From Bog-756 sp963734395 (GTDB taxonomy: Bacteria; Actinomycetota; Acidimicrobiia; Acidimicrobiales; RAAP-2): 64,000 nucleotides of DNA. Below, piece by piece: positions 54,632 to 63,708 of the stretch. The stretch lies in NCBI GenBank assembly GCA_963734395.1, contig CAVTGY010000004.1, positions 186,001-250,000 of the forward strand, written 5' to 3'. The notes beneath the pieces were generated by a model. It made no database searches. It had not been told where the DNA came from and worked only from the letters and a program-made list of their open reading frames with translations. Each line of letters starts with the position of its first letter. Within the stretch, counting starts at the first letter, position 1. Both the position numbers and the translations under genes were made by a program.

Positions 54632-55011
54632 CTACGTCGGCTCAGGGATCTCCTCGAACCACAAACCGGTCGGACACTCGGCATCCGTGCACCGCCACCC
54701 CCGCAGCTTCCACGACAGATGCAGGGCTCGACCGAACACAGGAAGACCATCCCGATCGACACTGCGCGTTCTGGTCCGGGTCGCGTCGTTGCCACATGTC
54801 GGGCACTTCGCCACGTCAACGCGAGTCTCGACCTCGACCCACAGGCCAGCTTCGTCCTCGTCGACACAGAGCACGTGGCGTCGGGAAAGCCGATCATGAT
54901 CGCGGCCATCCGTTCTGGGTCGGTCACAAATGCCCGTCGATACACAAGGAAGGGTAGAGGACGGTCGAATTGCTTCAGCAACCCCATAGCACCTGGCCGG
55001 AGACCCCCCAC
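54632..55011 (-). pseudogene. Second ISL3-family transposase fragment (N-terminal)
   Basis: This reverse-strand piece holds only the start of an ISL3 transposase: FVTDPERMAAIMIGFPDAT, CVDEDEAGLWVEVE, CPTCG, then LSWKLRGWRCTDAEC. One frame change is needed near 54880. It differs from the neighbouring ISL3 copy in sequence, so it is another element. The two stand tail to tail. Confidence 0.7.
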
Positions 55012-55038
55012 AGATCCGAATCGCCACTTTTACAGACT

Positions 55039-56505
55039 CTATTTTTCAAACGTTACGGTAGAGGTTGCGTCATTTGAGCCGGCCGGTCCGGTAGGGGTCG
55101 AGTTGTTAAATGTTATATGGGCACCGTCGGTTGCATTCCAGCTGGCACCGTGGGGTCTTTCGTACGCGCTTCGCACGTTGCCTATTTTAACGTCGTTAAA
55201 GGTTAGATGGCCCGGGCCCTGAACCGTAATACCAGCCGGTGGCGAGCCGTTATCATAAAGGCGAAGTAGAATGGTTCCGCCATTGAAGGTAACAGGTTGC
55301 CCAGAGGCCGCGGCGGCACTGAGCATCCAGACATGACCTCGTCGAATGTCAGGATTGTTGAATGTAACTGGTCCAAATAGTGGTTCATTCATGTGGACAC
55401 CTGCACCCGACGCATTATTGACCGTAATGTTGCCAGACCCAGCAGCCGAATCACTCTCAAAGTCCCAACCCGATTCGGCGGTGTGCCCAATATGGACATT
55501 GTTTAAGGTAGAGTTTTCAATCGAGCCGATCGTGACGCCCTGTCTACCGGTGGTGTTAACGGTATAGTTATTTACTGTAATATCCTGGCAGGGACCTTTA
55601 CCGCTGGCCTGGTCAAATATCAAACCATCGCCGAACGTATTGTTGGTTGTGATATTAGATATTGACACGTCATGAGACGAGTTGAGCTTTATACCCTCTT
55701 CGGCCACCCAGGGTAAGCCATGGTAGCTCGGTGTCGCATTTTCTCCTGTTAGGGTTAAGTTCGCTAAGGTGACATTACTCGTGCTGTTGACCGTGATAAA
55801 GGGGTGCATAAAATCAGTATGGGGTTCACCTTGTGTGAGTTTTTGCGGGTTTGTGAAACTGGCATTCTCGACAGTAACCGGCTGATTTATAACGATACCG
55901 GCATTAGACATTACGTAGCATTTACCGCCGCCATTCCAAACTCCACCATCTGGTAAAGCTTCGATAGCTGCGCTCGGGTCGGGACCACAAGTTTTTGTTG
56001 TCGATGCCGCCGGGGTGGCAACGTCTGTGCTTGCTGCAGCCTTGAGGACAACGTTGGCACCGGAACGAGCGACCGGTCCGGGACCGGGTGGTGACGGCGT
56101 CGTTGGTTGCGTGGTTGCCGTCATCGGCTCTGTCGTAGTCGTGGTGGGGCTTGTTGTGGTCGTGGTCGGATTTGTCGTGGTCGTAACCGTTGTCGGCTCT
56201 GTTGTGACCGCGATCGTCGACGTCGTTGTAGTGGCGGGTTGCGTGGTCGTCGTCGGATTCGTCATGGTCGTCGTTGTGGTTGAAGTGGGCGTACTCACAC
56301 CGCCAACTGGGGGATTGGAGGGACCAGAGATCTTGGGCGTGGCCGAAGGAGTGCCACCGGTGAGCGAGAGCGCCATGGCTCCCGCCGGCACGAGCACCGC
56401 CACCAGAGCTATCGCCGCGACGACCACGACCGAAATTGAAAGAGGTTTCCGGACCTTTTGCCGCCAGTCCAAGCCGTGCCGTTGACCCTCTGGGCCTTGT
56501 TGCAT
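55039..56505 (-). CDS. Secreted beta-helix surface protein with Thr-rich linker
   Basis: From ATG 56505 the 488-residue protein begins with a basic leader and one long hydrophobic segment (ISVVVVAAIALVAVLVPAGAMA), a signal peptide or anchor. A Thr/Pro linker follows (TTTTT runs between about residues 65 and 150), then a C-terminal domain of about 310 residues rich in Asn, Thr, Val and Gly with repeats such as NVTLANLTLTGENA, SISNITTNNTFG and TFNNPDIRRG, typical of a right-handed parallel beta helix (pectate-lyase-like). The gene body is clearly lower in GC than its neighbours, with many A/T-ending codons, a sign of transfer. Such proteins bind or cleave polysaccharides. Confidence 0.75.
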   Translation of the reverse strand: MQQGPEGQRHGLDWRQKVRKPLSISVVVVAAIALVAVLVPAGAMALSLTGGTPSATPKISGPSNPPVGGVSTPTSTTTTTMTNPTTTTQPATTTTSTIAVTTEPTTVTTTTNPTTTTTSPTTTTTEPMTATTQPTTPSPPGPGPVARSGANVVLKAAASTDVATPAASTTKTCGPDPSAAIEALPDGGVWNGGGKCYVMSNAGIVINQPVTVENASFTNPQKLTQGEPHTDFMHPFITVNSTSNVTLANLTLTGENATPSYHGLPWVAEEGIKLNSSHDVSISNITTNNTFGDGLIFDQASGKGPCQDITVNNYTVNTTGRQGVTIGSIENSTLNNVHIGHTAESGWDFESDSAAGSGNITVNNASGAGVHMNEPLFGPVTFNNPDIRRGHVWMLSAAAASGQPVTFNGGTILLRLYDNGSPPAGITVQGPGHLTFNDVKIGNVRSAYERPHGASWNATDGAHITFNNSTPTGPAGSNDATSTVTFEK

Positions 56506-57315
56506 CGCCCCCCGTCCCCAAGAGACGGAATGACTGAGCAAAGTGCCCGTTGGCACCCCGATTCGGCATCCCGGCTGACTCGTGGAGTCCCGTGGTTTTG
56601 CGCCCCCTCCTCGCGAAGGGTTTGCCTTTTCGTCTGTGCGCCCCAACATCGTTAAACGGCGGAGCAATTCGACAGTACCCGCAACTAGTCGTACTGCACA
56701 AGCCAAATACGCGCACGTGGCCGAGGGACCCTCTGGCGGATTCCGAAAACGTCCGATCGACTGCATCTCAGCAGGGTGCGACAGACGTCGCACCCTGCAA
56801 TTGCATCGGGACATCGGAGCCGACCGATCTCTCTCCGGACCTGGGATTTCCGGGCGTCGGTCACCGAGGACGAATCCGACGAGGACCGGGATTGGTCGGA
56901 GTGAGCGAAAGCGGGGGAGTGGTGCCGTCCAGTCTCCGCGATATTGGTCGTACAAATGGCATCGCGCCTAAGCCCACCCCTGACCTCAGCAACCCCGTCG
57001 GTAAAAGACCCTGGCCTGCTGTTGGGGATCATTCCAACTGCCGCATTCTGTGCGAGGGAATCCGCCACAACAACGATCAGCTCATCGTTCTGGGTTGTTC
57101 CCCGCCACCGCTTGACGCGCGACGGAACACACCAGACTGGGACAGCGTTTACCGAGAGACACCTGAGGGTCAAAGAGGTCCTGGGTTCAAATCCCGGCAG
57201 CCCCGACCGCATAAGGTTGACCCCATTGGGTGGACCGCTCTTTACGACAATACGGCCTGGGGTTTCTTGGAGCCGGCCGTGCCCACGACCAGAAAGATAG
57301 AGAGAGAACGCTGCC
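56506..57315. other. Intergenic region at the island right end
   Basis: No convincing gene lies here. Frames on both strands are Pro/Arg-rich and without family features. The region holds the partial tRNA-Pro copy at 57164-57208 and presumably the promoters of the two flanking genes. Confidence 0.5.
57164..57208 (+). repeat. Partial copy of the tRNA-Pro 3' half, candidate attR
   Basis: The 21 bases at 57183-57203 are identical to 43688-43708 in tRNA-Pro, covering the T arm and most of the acceptor 3' strand. The preceding 19 bases match the end of the anticodon arm with one extra A and one C-to-T change, and one extra C follows. The 5' half of the tRNA is absent, so it is not a tRNA gene. 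Same orientation as the intact tRNA, as expected for an att duplication. Confidence 0.6.
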
Positions 57316-59688
57316 GTGGTCCTACTTTTGATCGTTCCTCTCTTCCTGCTGTGGTTCCTTATTGCCAACTATCGGCACCGGATCGGCTTTGCCGCCCTTT
57401 CTGTACGTGGCGCGTTCGTCCTGGCCTTCCTTGCCTTTCAGGTTCTGCTGTTGGCAATAACCGAGTTGACCAGCCTCGGCAACCATTTCACCGCAAGGAC
57501 GGTGGCTGGCGCGTGGCTGGTGGTGATTGTCATCCTGGCCTTCGTCGCGTGGACACCCATTTCCGATCTGGTGAAACGCTTCCGATCCCAACCGACCAAG
57601 AACCTCGGGCTCAGGACCCGCCTCAATCGACTGAGCAACGAGGAGTGGGTCTGGATCGGTGTGGTAGTGGTAATCCTCGGCGTCTTGGCTGTCGTGGGTT
57701 CGATCTATCCGCCGTCCAACACTGACTCGCTCGTGTATCACCTGGCCCGCGTCGAACATTGGATCCAAAACCGCTCGGTGGCTCCGTTTGCTACTCACGA
57801 TCTCTCTCAGGTCGAGCTCTCGCCGGCTTCGGAATACAACTTGGCACACCTCCATCTGCTTTTGGGAACGGACCGACTCGACTGGACCATGCAATGGATG
57901 GCCGCACTGGTCAGCGTCGTCGGCGTCTCCGAATTGGCCCGGCTCCTCGGCGCTCAGAGGAGGGCGCAGATCGCCGCGTCCGTGGTCTGCGTCACCATAC
58001 CTTCGGGCATCCTGTTGGCCCCGAGCACGGAAAACGACTACTTCGGCGCAGCGATTGGAATCGGCTTCTTGATCCTTCTGACGGCCTTCTCATTTGGGGC
58101 CGGTTGGGGCTATCGAGCAACAGCACTGGGGGTCACAGCAGGGCTGGCGTACATGGCGAAGGGGACGGTGCCCGCCCTGCTGGCCCCCGCAGCCGTCGCG
58201 TTGTTGGGAGTTGCGTTTTATCGGCACGTTCGTCCGCGGGGAGTGCAATCGGCGCTCCGACGAGGAATCGCACTGGTTTTCGTGATCATCGCGGGTGCGA
58301 CCGCAATCGCCGGCCCCTTCATCGTCACATCCGCACAATCGCTGGGGGCGCCGGATGGGCCGACCACCAGCGAAACCCTCAGTTCGGCACTGACGATTGA
58401 TGGATTCGGGGCCAACGTCGTTCGAAGCACCGCGGCAAACTTTGACATCGGCAATGGTGCGAATGGCATCGACACCTACGTCAGCAAGGCGGCGCTGGGA
58501 ATTTTGCGCCCCCTGTACTCGATGTTCGGCATCGCCCCCGACAACAATGAGTATTCCTTTGATCGTTACACCAACCCGGTTGAGGTGGCCAACTACACCC
58601 ACGACGAACGGGTGGGAGAGGTTGGGGCAAATCCGTGGGATGTCCTTCTCATCATCGGTTCGATCATCGTGTTGGCCGTAGCGGTCGCACACGGAGCGAA
58701 GGAGGTCCGTGTCGCTCTTGTACTGGGGTTGGCACTTGCGGGCGGCTTCCTTCTCTTCAGTGGACTGAAGAGCTGGTCAACATTCAACGTCCGTTTTACC
58801 CTCCCGCTGCTGGTGGCCTGGTCGGCGGTGATCGCCATCGCGTTGTCGCGGTTTTCCCGCTGGATCACCCGACTGGTCCTCGTGGGCCTGGTCATCGCCT
58901 GCTGTCCCCAATTGTTCGAGAACGCGACGATGCCACTCGTGCCTACAACATCGTTCTCCGGGTCCTATCTCACACCTTATTTTGTCAACTACTCACTCGT
59001 TCCTCCTTCCGAGGAAGCGTCCTCCTACCAAACGGTGACCACCATGCTGGGCCAATCGACATGCACCAAAGCCGCCATTGGCAATTGGGTATTTCTCGAG
59101 TACCCACTGTGGGTGGGCTTGCAGCACGAGCATTGGCATGGACTTCTCAACGCCTTTGACGTGCACAACGTCACCTCAAAATTGGAGCCCAACTATGTTC
59201 CCTGTGCTTGGATCACTCAACAAGGTTCCACGTATGTAACTCCGAACAATGGCACGGTCAATGTCCATCTCACGGATCTGGCGCTCTCCATCGAAGCGAG
59301 CAAGGCAATTACCATACGTGCCAGTATTCCGAGCTTCGAAAGCGGAGTGCCTGATGTCCACGTCCTGCCAGGTGGAGGGTGGGTTCTCAACTACTTGGGT
59401 CACGATCCCATTTTGATCCGGCACGGATCCCTGTATTTGTTTAGCCCCACTGCACAATCGGTTCAACTTCAGCTCAATCTTGCGTCTGGAGTGTCGCAGC
59501 CATCGCTAGATCTCACCGGCCCCGATGGAATCATGATTCCAACGGTCACGACAGGCAACGCCATCTATGCTTCCTTCGGTCTCCATCGAGGAATCAATCG
59601 TGTCACGTTGACGGCCACGGGTCGCACGAAGAACGGGCGTCCCAATCTGGTGCTGACCGCAGTAAAAGTCGACCGAGTCCAGCCTTGA
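57316..59688 (+). CDS. Polytopic GT-C-like membrane protein
   Basis: The 790-residue protein has about thirteen hydrophobic segments over its first 540 residues and an outer beta-rich domain behind. The loop after the fourth helix, YPPSNTDSLVYHLARVEHWIQN, with its Asp and His residues, resembles the first outer loop of GT-C family (PMT-type) sugar transferases, where the acidic residue is catalytic. A polyprenyl-phosphate sugar would be the donor. GTG 57316 is used. It differs in sequence from copies A and B and from the YfhO-like protein, so the window holds four polytopic enzymes of this general type. Confidence 0.72.
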   Translation: MVLLLIVPLFLLWFLIANYRHRIGFAALSVRGAFVLAFLAFQVLLLAITELTSLGNHFTARTVAGAWLVVIVILAFVAWTPISDLVKRFRSQPTKNLGLRTRLNRLSNEEWVWIGVVVVILGVLAVVGSIYPPSNTDSLVYHLARVEHWIQNRSVAPFATHDLSQVELSPASEYNLAHLHLLLGTDRLDWTMQWMAALVSVVGVSELARLLGAQRRAQIAASVVCVTIPSGILLAPSTENDYFGAAIGIGFLILLTAFSFGAGWGYRATALGVTAGLAYMAKGTVPALLAPAAVALLGVAFYRHVRPRGVQSALRRGIALVFVIIAGATAIAGPFIVTSAQSLGAPDGPTTSETLSSALTIDGFGANVVRSTAANFDIGNGANGIDTYVSKAALGILRPLYSMFGIAPDNNEYSFDRYTNPVEVANYTHDERVGEVGANPWDVLLIIGSIIVLAVAVAHGAKEVRVALVLGLALAGGFLLFSGLKSWSTFNVRFTLPLLVAWSAVIAIALSRFSRWITRLVLVGLVIACCPQLFENATMPLVPTTSFSGSYLTPYFVNYSLVPPSEEASSYQTVTTMLGQSTCTKAAIGNWVFLEYPLWVGLQHEHWHGLLNAFDVHNVTSKLEPNYVPCAWITQQGSTYVTPNNGTVNVHLTDLALSIEASKAITIRASIPSFESGVPDVHVLPGGGWVLNYLGHDPILIRHGSLYLFSPTAQSVQLQLNLASGVSQPSLDLTGPDGIMIPTVTTGNAIYASFGLHRGINRVTLTATGRTKNGRPNLVLTAVKVDRVQP

Positions 59689-59992
59689 GGGGTCTGAACG
59701 ACCAGGACTGACTGCATCGTGGACGAGCGCTGCTCCAATTGCAAGTGTCGCAGGTCAGAGTTCCGTACCGCAGCACCGATGGTGGCAGCCCTGACTATCA
59801 AAGGCCTGGTGGGCGACCCAAACTCGTGTGATTCTCCTGGGCACCCCCGGCTCGGGGACACCACCGGACACAACCCGAGCCCTGCCGAAGACACGCGAGA
59901 CCCAAACGTGGTGTACTGGAATCGCTTCCCAGGAGACGAACTAGAGCTACTCCCGATCGACACCTGGGCAGCCAGGAGCGAAGGGGGTCGAA
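59689..59992. other. Intergenic region before the pentapeptide-repeat gene
   Basis: No supported gene. A 97-codon frame (59719-60012) overlaps the next start and shows no family features. A good ribosome site, AAGGGGG, lies 6-13 bp before the ATG at 59993. Confidence 0.45.
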
Positions 59993-61213
59993 ATGAGATC
60001 ACGACTGGCTGAGAGTTCCAGGCTGAGGTGCATCCGCAAGGCTGCACCACAACGGTCAAAGGGTCGGGGTGGTGCCTCTTACCGAAGTGTTCTCGTTGCT
60101 GGTGCAAGTGCCGCGCTCTTAGTCGCAACGATGACGATTACCGGGGCCATCTCGACCCCGGCGTACGCCGACACAACCATCGACGGCTGCACCATCGTTG
60201 CCCATCCCACCCCAACCAGGTTCACCGACTGCCCAGGCGCCAACCTTTCTGGCGCCAACCTGTCGGGAGTCGATCTCTCCTTTGCCAACCTGTCTCACGC
60301 TCAATTCATCGCATGCCCCGATGAGCCGCCGTATGTCTGCGGCGACATCGCCGTGCTGACGGGTACCGATTTGTCCAGCGCCGATCTTTCCGGCGCCAAC
60401 CTGTCCGGTGTCAACCTGTCGGGGGTCGATCTGCGTCACTCGAATCTATCGGGTGCGACTCTGGCTCTCTGCTATTACTCGCTCGACGGTCCCATGTGCA
60501 ATGTCACCAATCTCACCGGTGCCGATCTGTCCGGCGCCGTTCTGACGGCCGACACCTCCTCGTGTGCCACCGAGAATCTCGGGTACGGGGAGTCGGCGTA
60601 CTGCGGTGGCGTCCCCATGTCGAATGCCGACCTGAAGGATGCCAACCTGAACGGTGATGACTTGTCCTCAGTGGTCCTGTCAAACGCAAACCTGACCGGT
60701 GCCACGTTCAGCGGAGCCGTTTTGAGCGGATGCCCGGCCACAGACCCGGATTTCCTGACATGCAACGAGGCAGATTTTTCCGGTGCCAAGCTCAAGCATG
60801 CGGATCTTTCCGGTTTGCAGATGAGTGGCGTCGACTTGAGCGGTGCAGACCTGGCTGGAGCCAATCTTTCCAATGCCAACATGTCCCCCCTTGTTCCCAT
60901 TGAAGGCCTGATCTCAATTCCTACGAACCTGAGCGAAGCCGACCTGGACCATGCCGACCTGACCGACGCCGATATGTCCGGCGCCAATTTGACCGGTACC
61001 AGCCTGAGGAACGCCAACCTCAGCGGCGCCGACCTGACATACGCCAGCCTGAACGATGCCATCCTCTACCATGCCAATCTGACCGATGCCGACATGGGCA
61101 ACGCCCAGTTGACGGGTGCCATCCTGAGCCGCGCTACCTGGTCAAACACCACCTGCCCGGACAACACCAACAGCGACAACGATGGAGGCACGTGCGTCAA
61201 TGACCTCGGCTGA
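59993..61213 (+). CDS. Secreted pentapeptide-repeat protein
   Basis: The 406-residue protein has a long signal peptide (SVLVAGASAALLVATMTITGAIS, cleavage near PAYA) and then pentapeptide repeats of the A(D/N)LSG type, which fold into a square right-handed beta helix: NLSGANLSGVDLS near residue 85, ADLSGANLSGVNLSG near 130, and ADLTDADMSGANLTG near 325. Insertions with paired cysteines break the repeats several times (ALCYYSLDGPMC). Cytoplasmic members mimic DNA and block gyrase, but a signal peptide and disulfide-type cysteines point outside the cell, where the role is unknown. It sits between GT-C-like genes. Confidence 0.85.
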   Translation: MRSRLAESSRLRCIRKAAPQRSKGRGGASYRSVLVAGASAALLVATMTITGAISTPAYADTTIDGCTIVAHPTPTRFTDCPGANLSGANLSGVDLSFANLSHAQFIACPDEPPYVCGDIAVLTGTDLSSADLSGANLSGVNLSGVDLRHSNLSGATLALCYYSLDGPMCNVTNLTGADLSGAVLTADTSSCATENLGYGESAYCGGVPMSNADLKDANLNGDDLSSVVLSNANLTGATFSGAVLSGCPATDPDFLTCNEADFSGAKLKHADLSGLQMSGVDLSGADLAGANLSNANMSPLVPIEGLISIPTNLSEADLDHADLTDADMSGANLTGTSLRNANLSGADLTYASLNDAILYHANLTDADMGNAQLTGAILSRATWSNTTCPDNTNSDNDGGTCVNDLG

Positions 61214-61345
61214 GCCAAGCGTGCAATGACCAATAGGTCGGGCGCGGGGGCGTCGGTCAATCGCGGTTGTGACTGCCATAGGAGTGCCTTGAGCAACGGT
61301 CGATAACCGCCCAGCTTCCGGTGCCTCACCTAACGAGGACAGATG

Positions 61346-63631
61346 GCAGGCGGCCGGACCCCGACAAGCCGATCGAAGGTGAACAAGGCAGACTTAGGGG
61401 ATAACCCAGACGAAGGGCGTGACAACGCCCCTATCCCAAAATCCAGGTCCGGAAGTTACCTCCGGGCTCGTGAACACCGCATCCGGGGTGGCGCCGCGCC
61501 TCCAGCGGATGCCTCCCGCCCTTCGCAGGGCGCTGCCCCCGGTGGCCGTCATCATCGGGTACTTGTTGATCGGCGCCATTGCCTTTTGGCCGGCGTCCCC
61601 ATTCTCGAACCGGGAATACGGCGGAGGGGACTTCATTCAAGCCGTCTGGTTTCTCGCTTGGGTGCCCCATGCACTCGGCCACGGTCTGAATCCGTACTTC
61701 AGCAACGCCATGTTTGTACCGACGGGTGTCAACTTGGCGGCCACCGCAGCCCTCCCGTTGGTCGGCGTGATCACTGCCCCCTTGGGCTTGGTGTTGAGCC
61801 CCCTGGTCAGGGCCAACCTTCTCGTATGGCTGGCAATGCCCCTGTCGGCGACCGCCGCGTTCGTGGTGTTGCGCAAGTGGCAGGTATGGGTCGTTGCCGC
61901 CGCGCTCGGTGGACTGATCTATGGCTTCTCGCCCTACATGCTGGGCCAGGTGACCGCCCACTTGAACCTGGTATTCCTACCCTTGCCACCCTTCATCGCG
62001 CTCACGGTCGTTTCGATCCTGCGGCATCGTGGCTCATCCCTGCGGCTCGGAGTCCAGCTCGGTCTCCTGATCACGGCTCAGTACCTCATCTCGCAAGAAA
62101 TCCTTGTGGTCGTCGTGATAGTCACGATCGTCTCTCTGGCCTGCGTGGCAATCCGCTATTCCGCCGACCTACCTGAGCGGTTGCGGGCAGTGTGGCGCTC
62201 CGCGTGCATCGCTCTGGCAGTGGCGAGCGTTCTGCTGGCCTACCCCGCCTGGATGATGCTTGCCGGACCACAGCACATCTCAGGATCCACGTTTCCGGCA
62301 CTGAACCCCTACCACAACGATCTGTTCAGCTTTCTGGTCCCGGGACCGTTGCAGAAGGTCTCACTCGGGATGCGGTCGATCGGGACCCGCCTGGCCTCTG
62401 GCCCCGGGTTGTCCGAAGCCGGCGGCTACATCGGCGCCCCTCTTTTGATTCTGACCGGAGCCCTCGCCTGGCGCTCTCGTCGCAGTCCACGCACCCAGCT
62501 TGCAGTGGTGCTCCTGGCGGTCTCGGCGCTCCTCTCACTCGGACCGCACTTGGCGGTCAATGGACGACTGACGGGCATCCCGCTTCCCTTCCTGTTCCTG
62601 GACCACATCCCGATCGTGGACAGCCTCCTCCCGAGTCGCTTCTGCTTCGCGATCGGTGCGTGCCTCGCTGCCGTGATTGCGTTCGGGTTGGACGACGCCG
62701 CGCCGTGCGTCTTCCCGAAGCCAACGGCGCGGCAAGGCCCGAGGTTGGTGGGGCGGTGCGGTCTTGGCCGGGGTGACCCTGGCGCTGCTGATTGCAACCC
62801 AACTTCCACGGTGGCCGTTTGAGACAGCACCGGCCGTCACACTGCCGGCGAGTCTTAGCCACGCCATTCCAGCGGGGGATCCGGTAGCGATCACCTACCC
62901 GTATGTCGCGGTGAACACCACGAACTACCCGAACACCACACAACCACTGCTCTGGCAGGCCGAAGACGGATTCGGTTTCCGCCTGCTCGGGGGCTACTCC
63001 TATCACCCGGTGCGCACAGGTATCGACCCCTCGATACTCGAGCCGAGCGTCATGAGCCCGTCCATGCTCCAGGAGTTCCTCGCAGGCCTGACCCCACCGA
63101 GTAGTTATGGACCGCCATTACAGGTCACTCCAAAGTTGGTCAGCTCCACCCGGGCCACGGTGTCCAAATATCACGTACAGTTGGTCATCGTAAACGGCTC
63201 CGTAGCCGGAAGTGGTGCAGTCAACGAGCTCTTCAACGATGCTCTGGGGGCCCCCAAAGTCTCGGCAGGTCAGTTCTCTCTATGGGCCAACTGGCGCGGC
63301 ACACCCAGACGCCAGGTGTTCCGTAACTTCCTGGGTACGCAGATGTTGGTCCCTGCAAAAGGTTCCACCTTGTCCGGCACCACAGTCTTGGATGCCAAGG
63401 CGAATGATGCCCTTCCAGTGACCAAGATCGATTTCCTCCTCACCGACCGATCCCACCACAGCGTGGTCGTCGCCATAGCCCGTCCGAGCCTTGCCGGATG
63501 GATCGCAACATGGAATACGGCCAGCGTCCCCAACGGCACCTACTCGCTTCGGAGCGTTGCCTACGACAGCGCCGGTGGGACCAGCGAGAGTGGCGCCATC
63601 GCGGTCACCGTCAAGAACTGACCCGAGGCGG
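61346..63631 (+). repeat. Large inverted repeat, copy B (2.3 kb)
   Basis: This is the partner of 49833-52119, in the opposite direction. The two enclose about 9.2 kb (52120-61345) that carries the IS remnants, the beta-helix protein, the att remnant, a GT-C-like gene and the pentapeptide-repeat gene. Confidence 0.85.
61419..63621 (+). CDS. Polytopic GT-C-like membrane protein with Ig-like domain (copy B), frameshifted
   Basis: A paralogue of copy A along its whole length, with many long identical blocks (AGPQHISGSTFPALNPYHND, LGPHLAVNGRLTG) and the same C-terminal Ig-like domain ending SGAIAVTVKN. The frame from GTG 61419 goes wrong at about 62690-62700, right after AFGLDD, and stops at 62822. 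The +1 frame picks up (RRASSRSQRRGKARGW, as in copy A) and runs to 63621. One extra base in GCCGCGCC explains it. If real, copy B makes only the membrane part and lacks the outer domain. Confidence 0.72.
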
Positions 63632-63708
63632 GCTCGCGAAGTGCCTGCCGCCGGGCTTCGCCGATTGGCTTTCGAACGAGGAGTACGACGGTAATACTCT
63701 GAGCGGCA

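Larger units (their letters stand above)
43636..57208. mobile_element. Putative tRNA-Pro-integrated genomic island
   Basis: The left end is the intact tRNA-Pro; a partial copy of the tRNA 3' half lies at 57164-57208 in the same orientation. Between them are a broken tyrosine integrase beside the tRNA, an Xre repressor, an excisionase-like protein, a replication-type gene, several IS elements and a surface protein of lower GC, while housekeeping genes stop abruptly at the tRNA. The right boundary is less sure than the left, because the far copy has two single-base gaps and one mismatch relative to the tRNA, and later insertions have probably added material. Confidence 0.5.

Noticed and set aside
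56101..56300. Repeat-like GTGGTCGT array that might suggest a CRISPR or tandem repeat
   Set aside because: It is the coding sequence of the Thr-rich linker of the beta-helix protein; units are irregular and there are no spacers. No CRISPR array was seen anywhere in the window.
59719..60012. 97-codon frame before the pentapeptide-repeat gene
   Set aside because: It overlaps the strong ribosome site and start of the next gene and has no recognisable features beyond two Cys.
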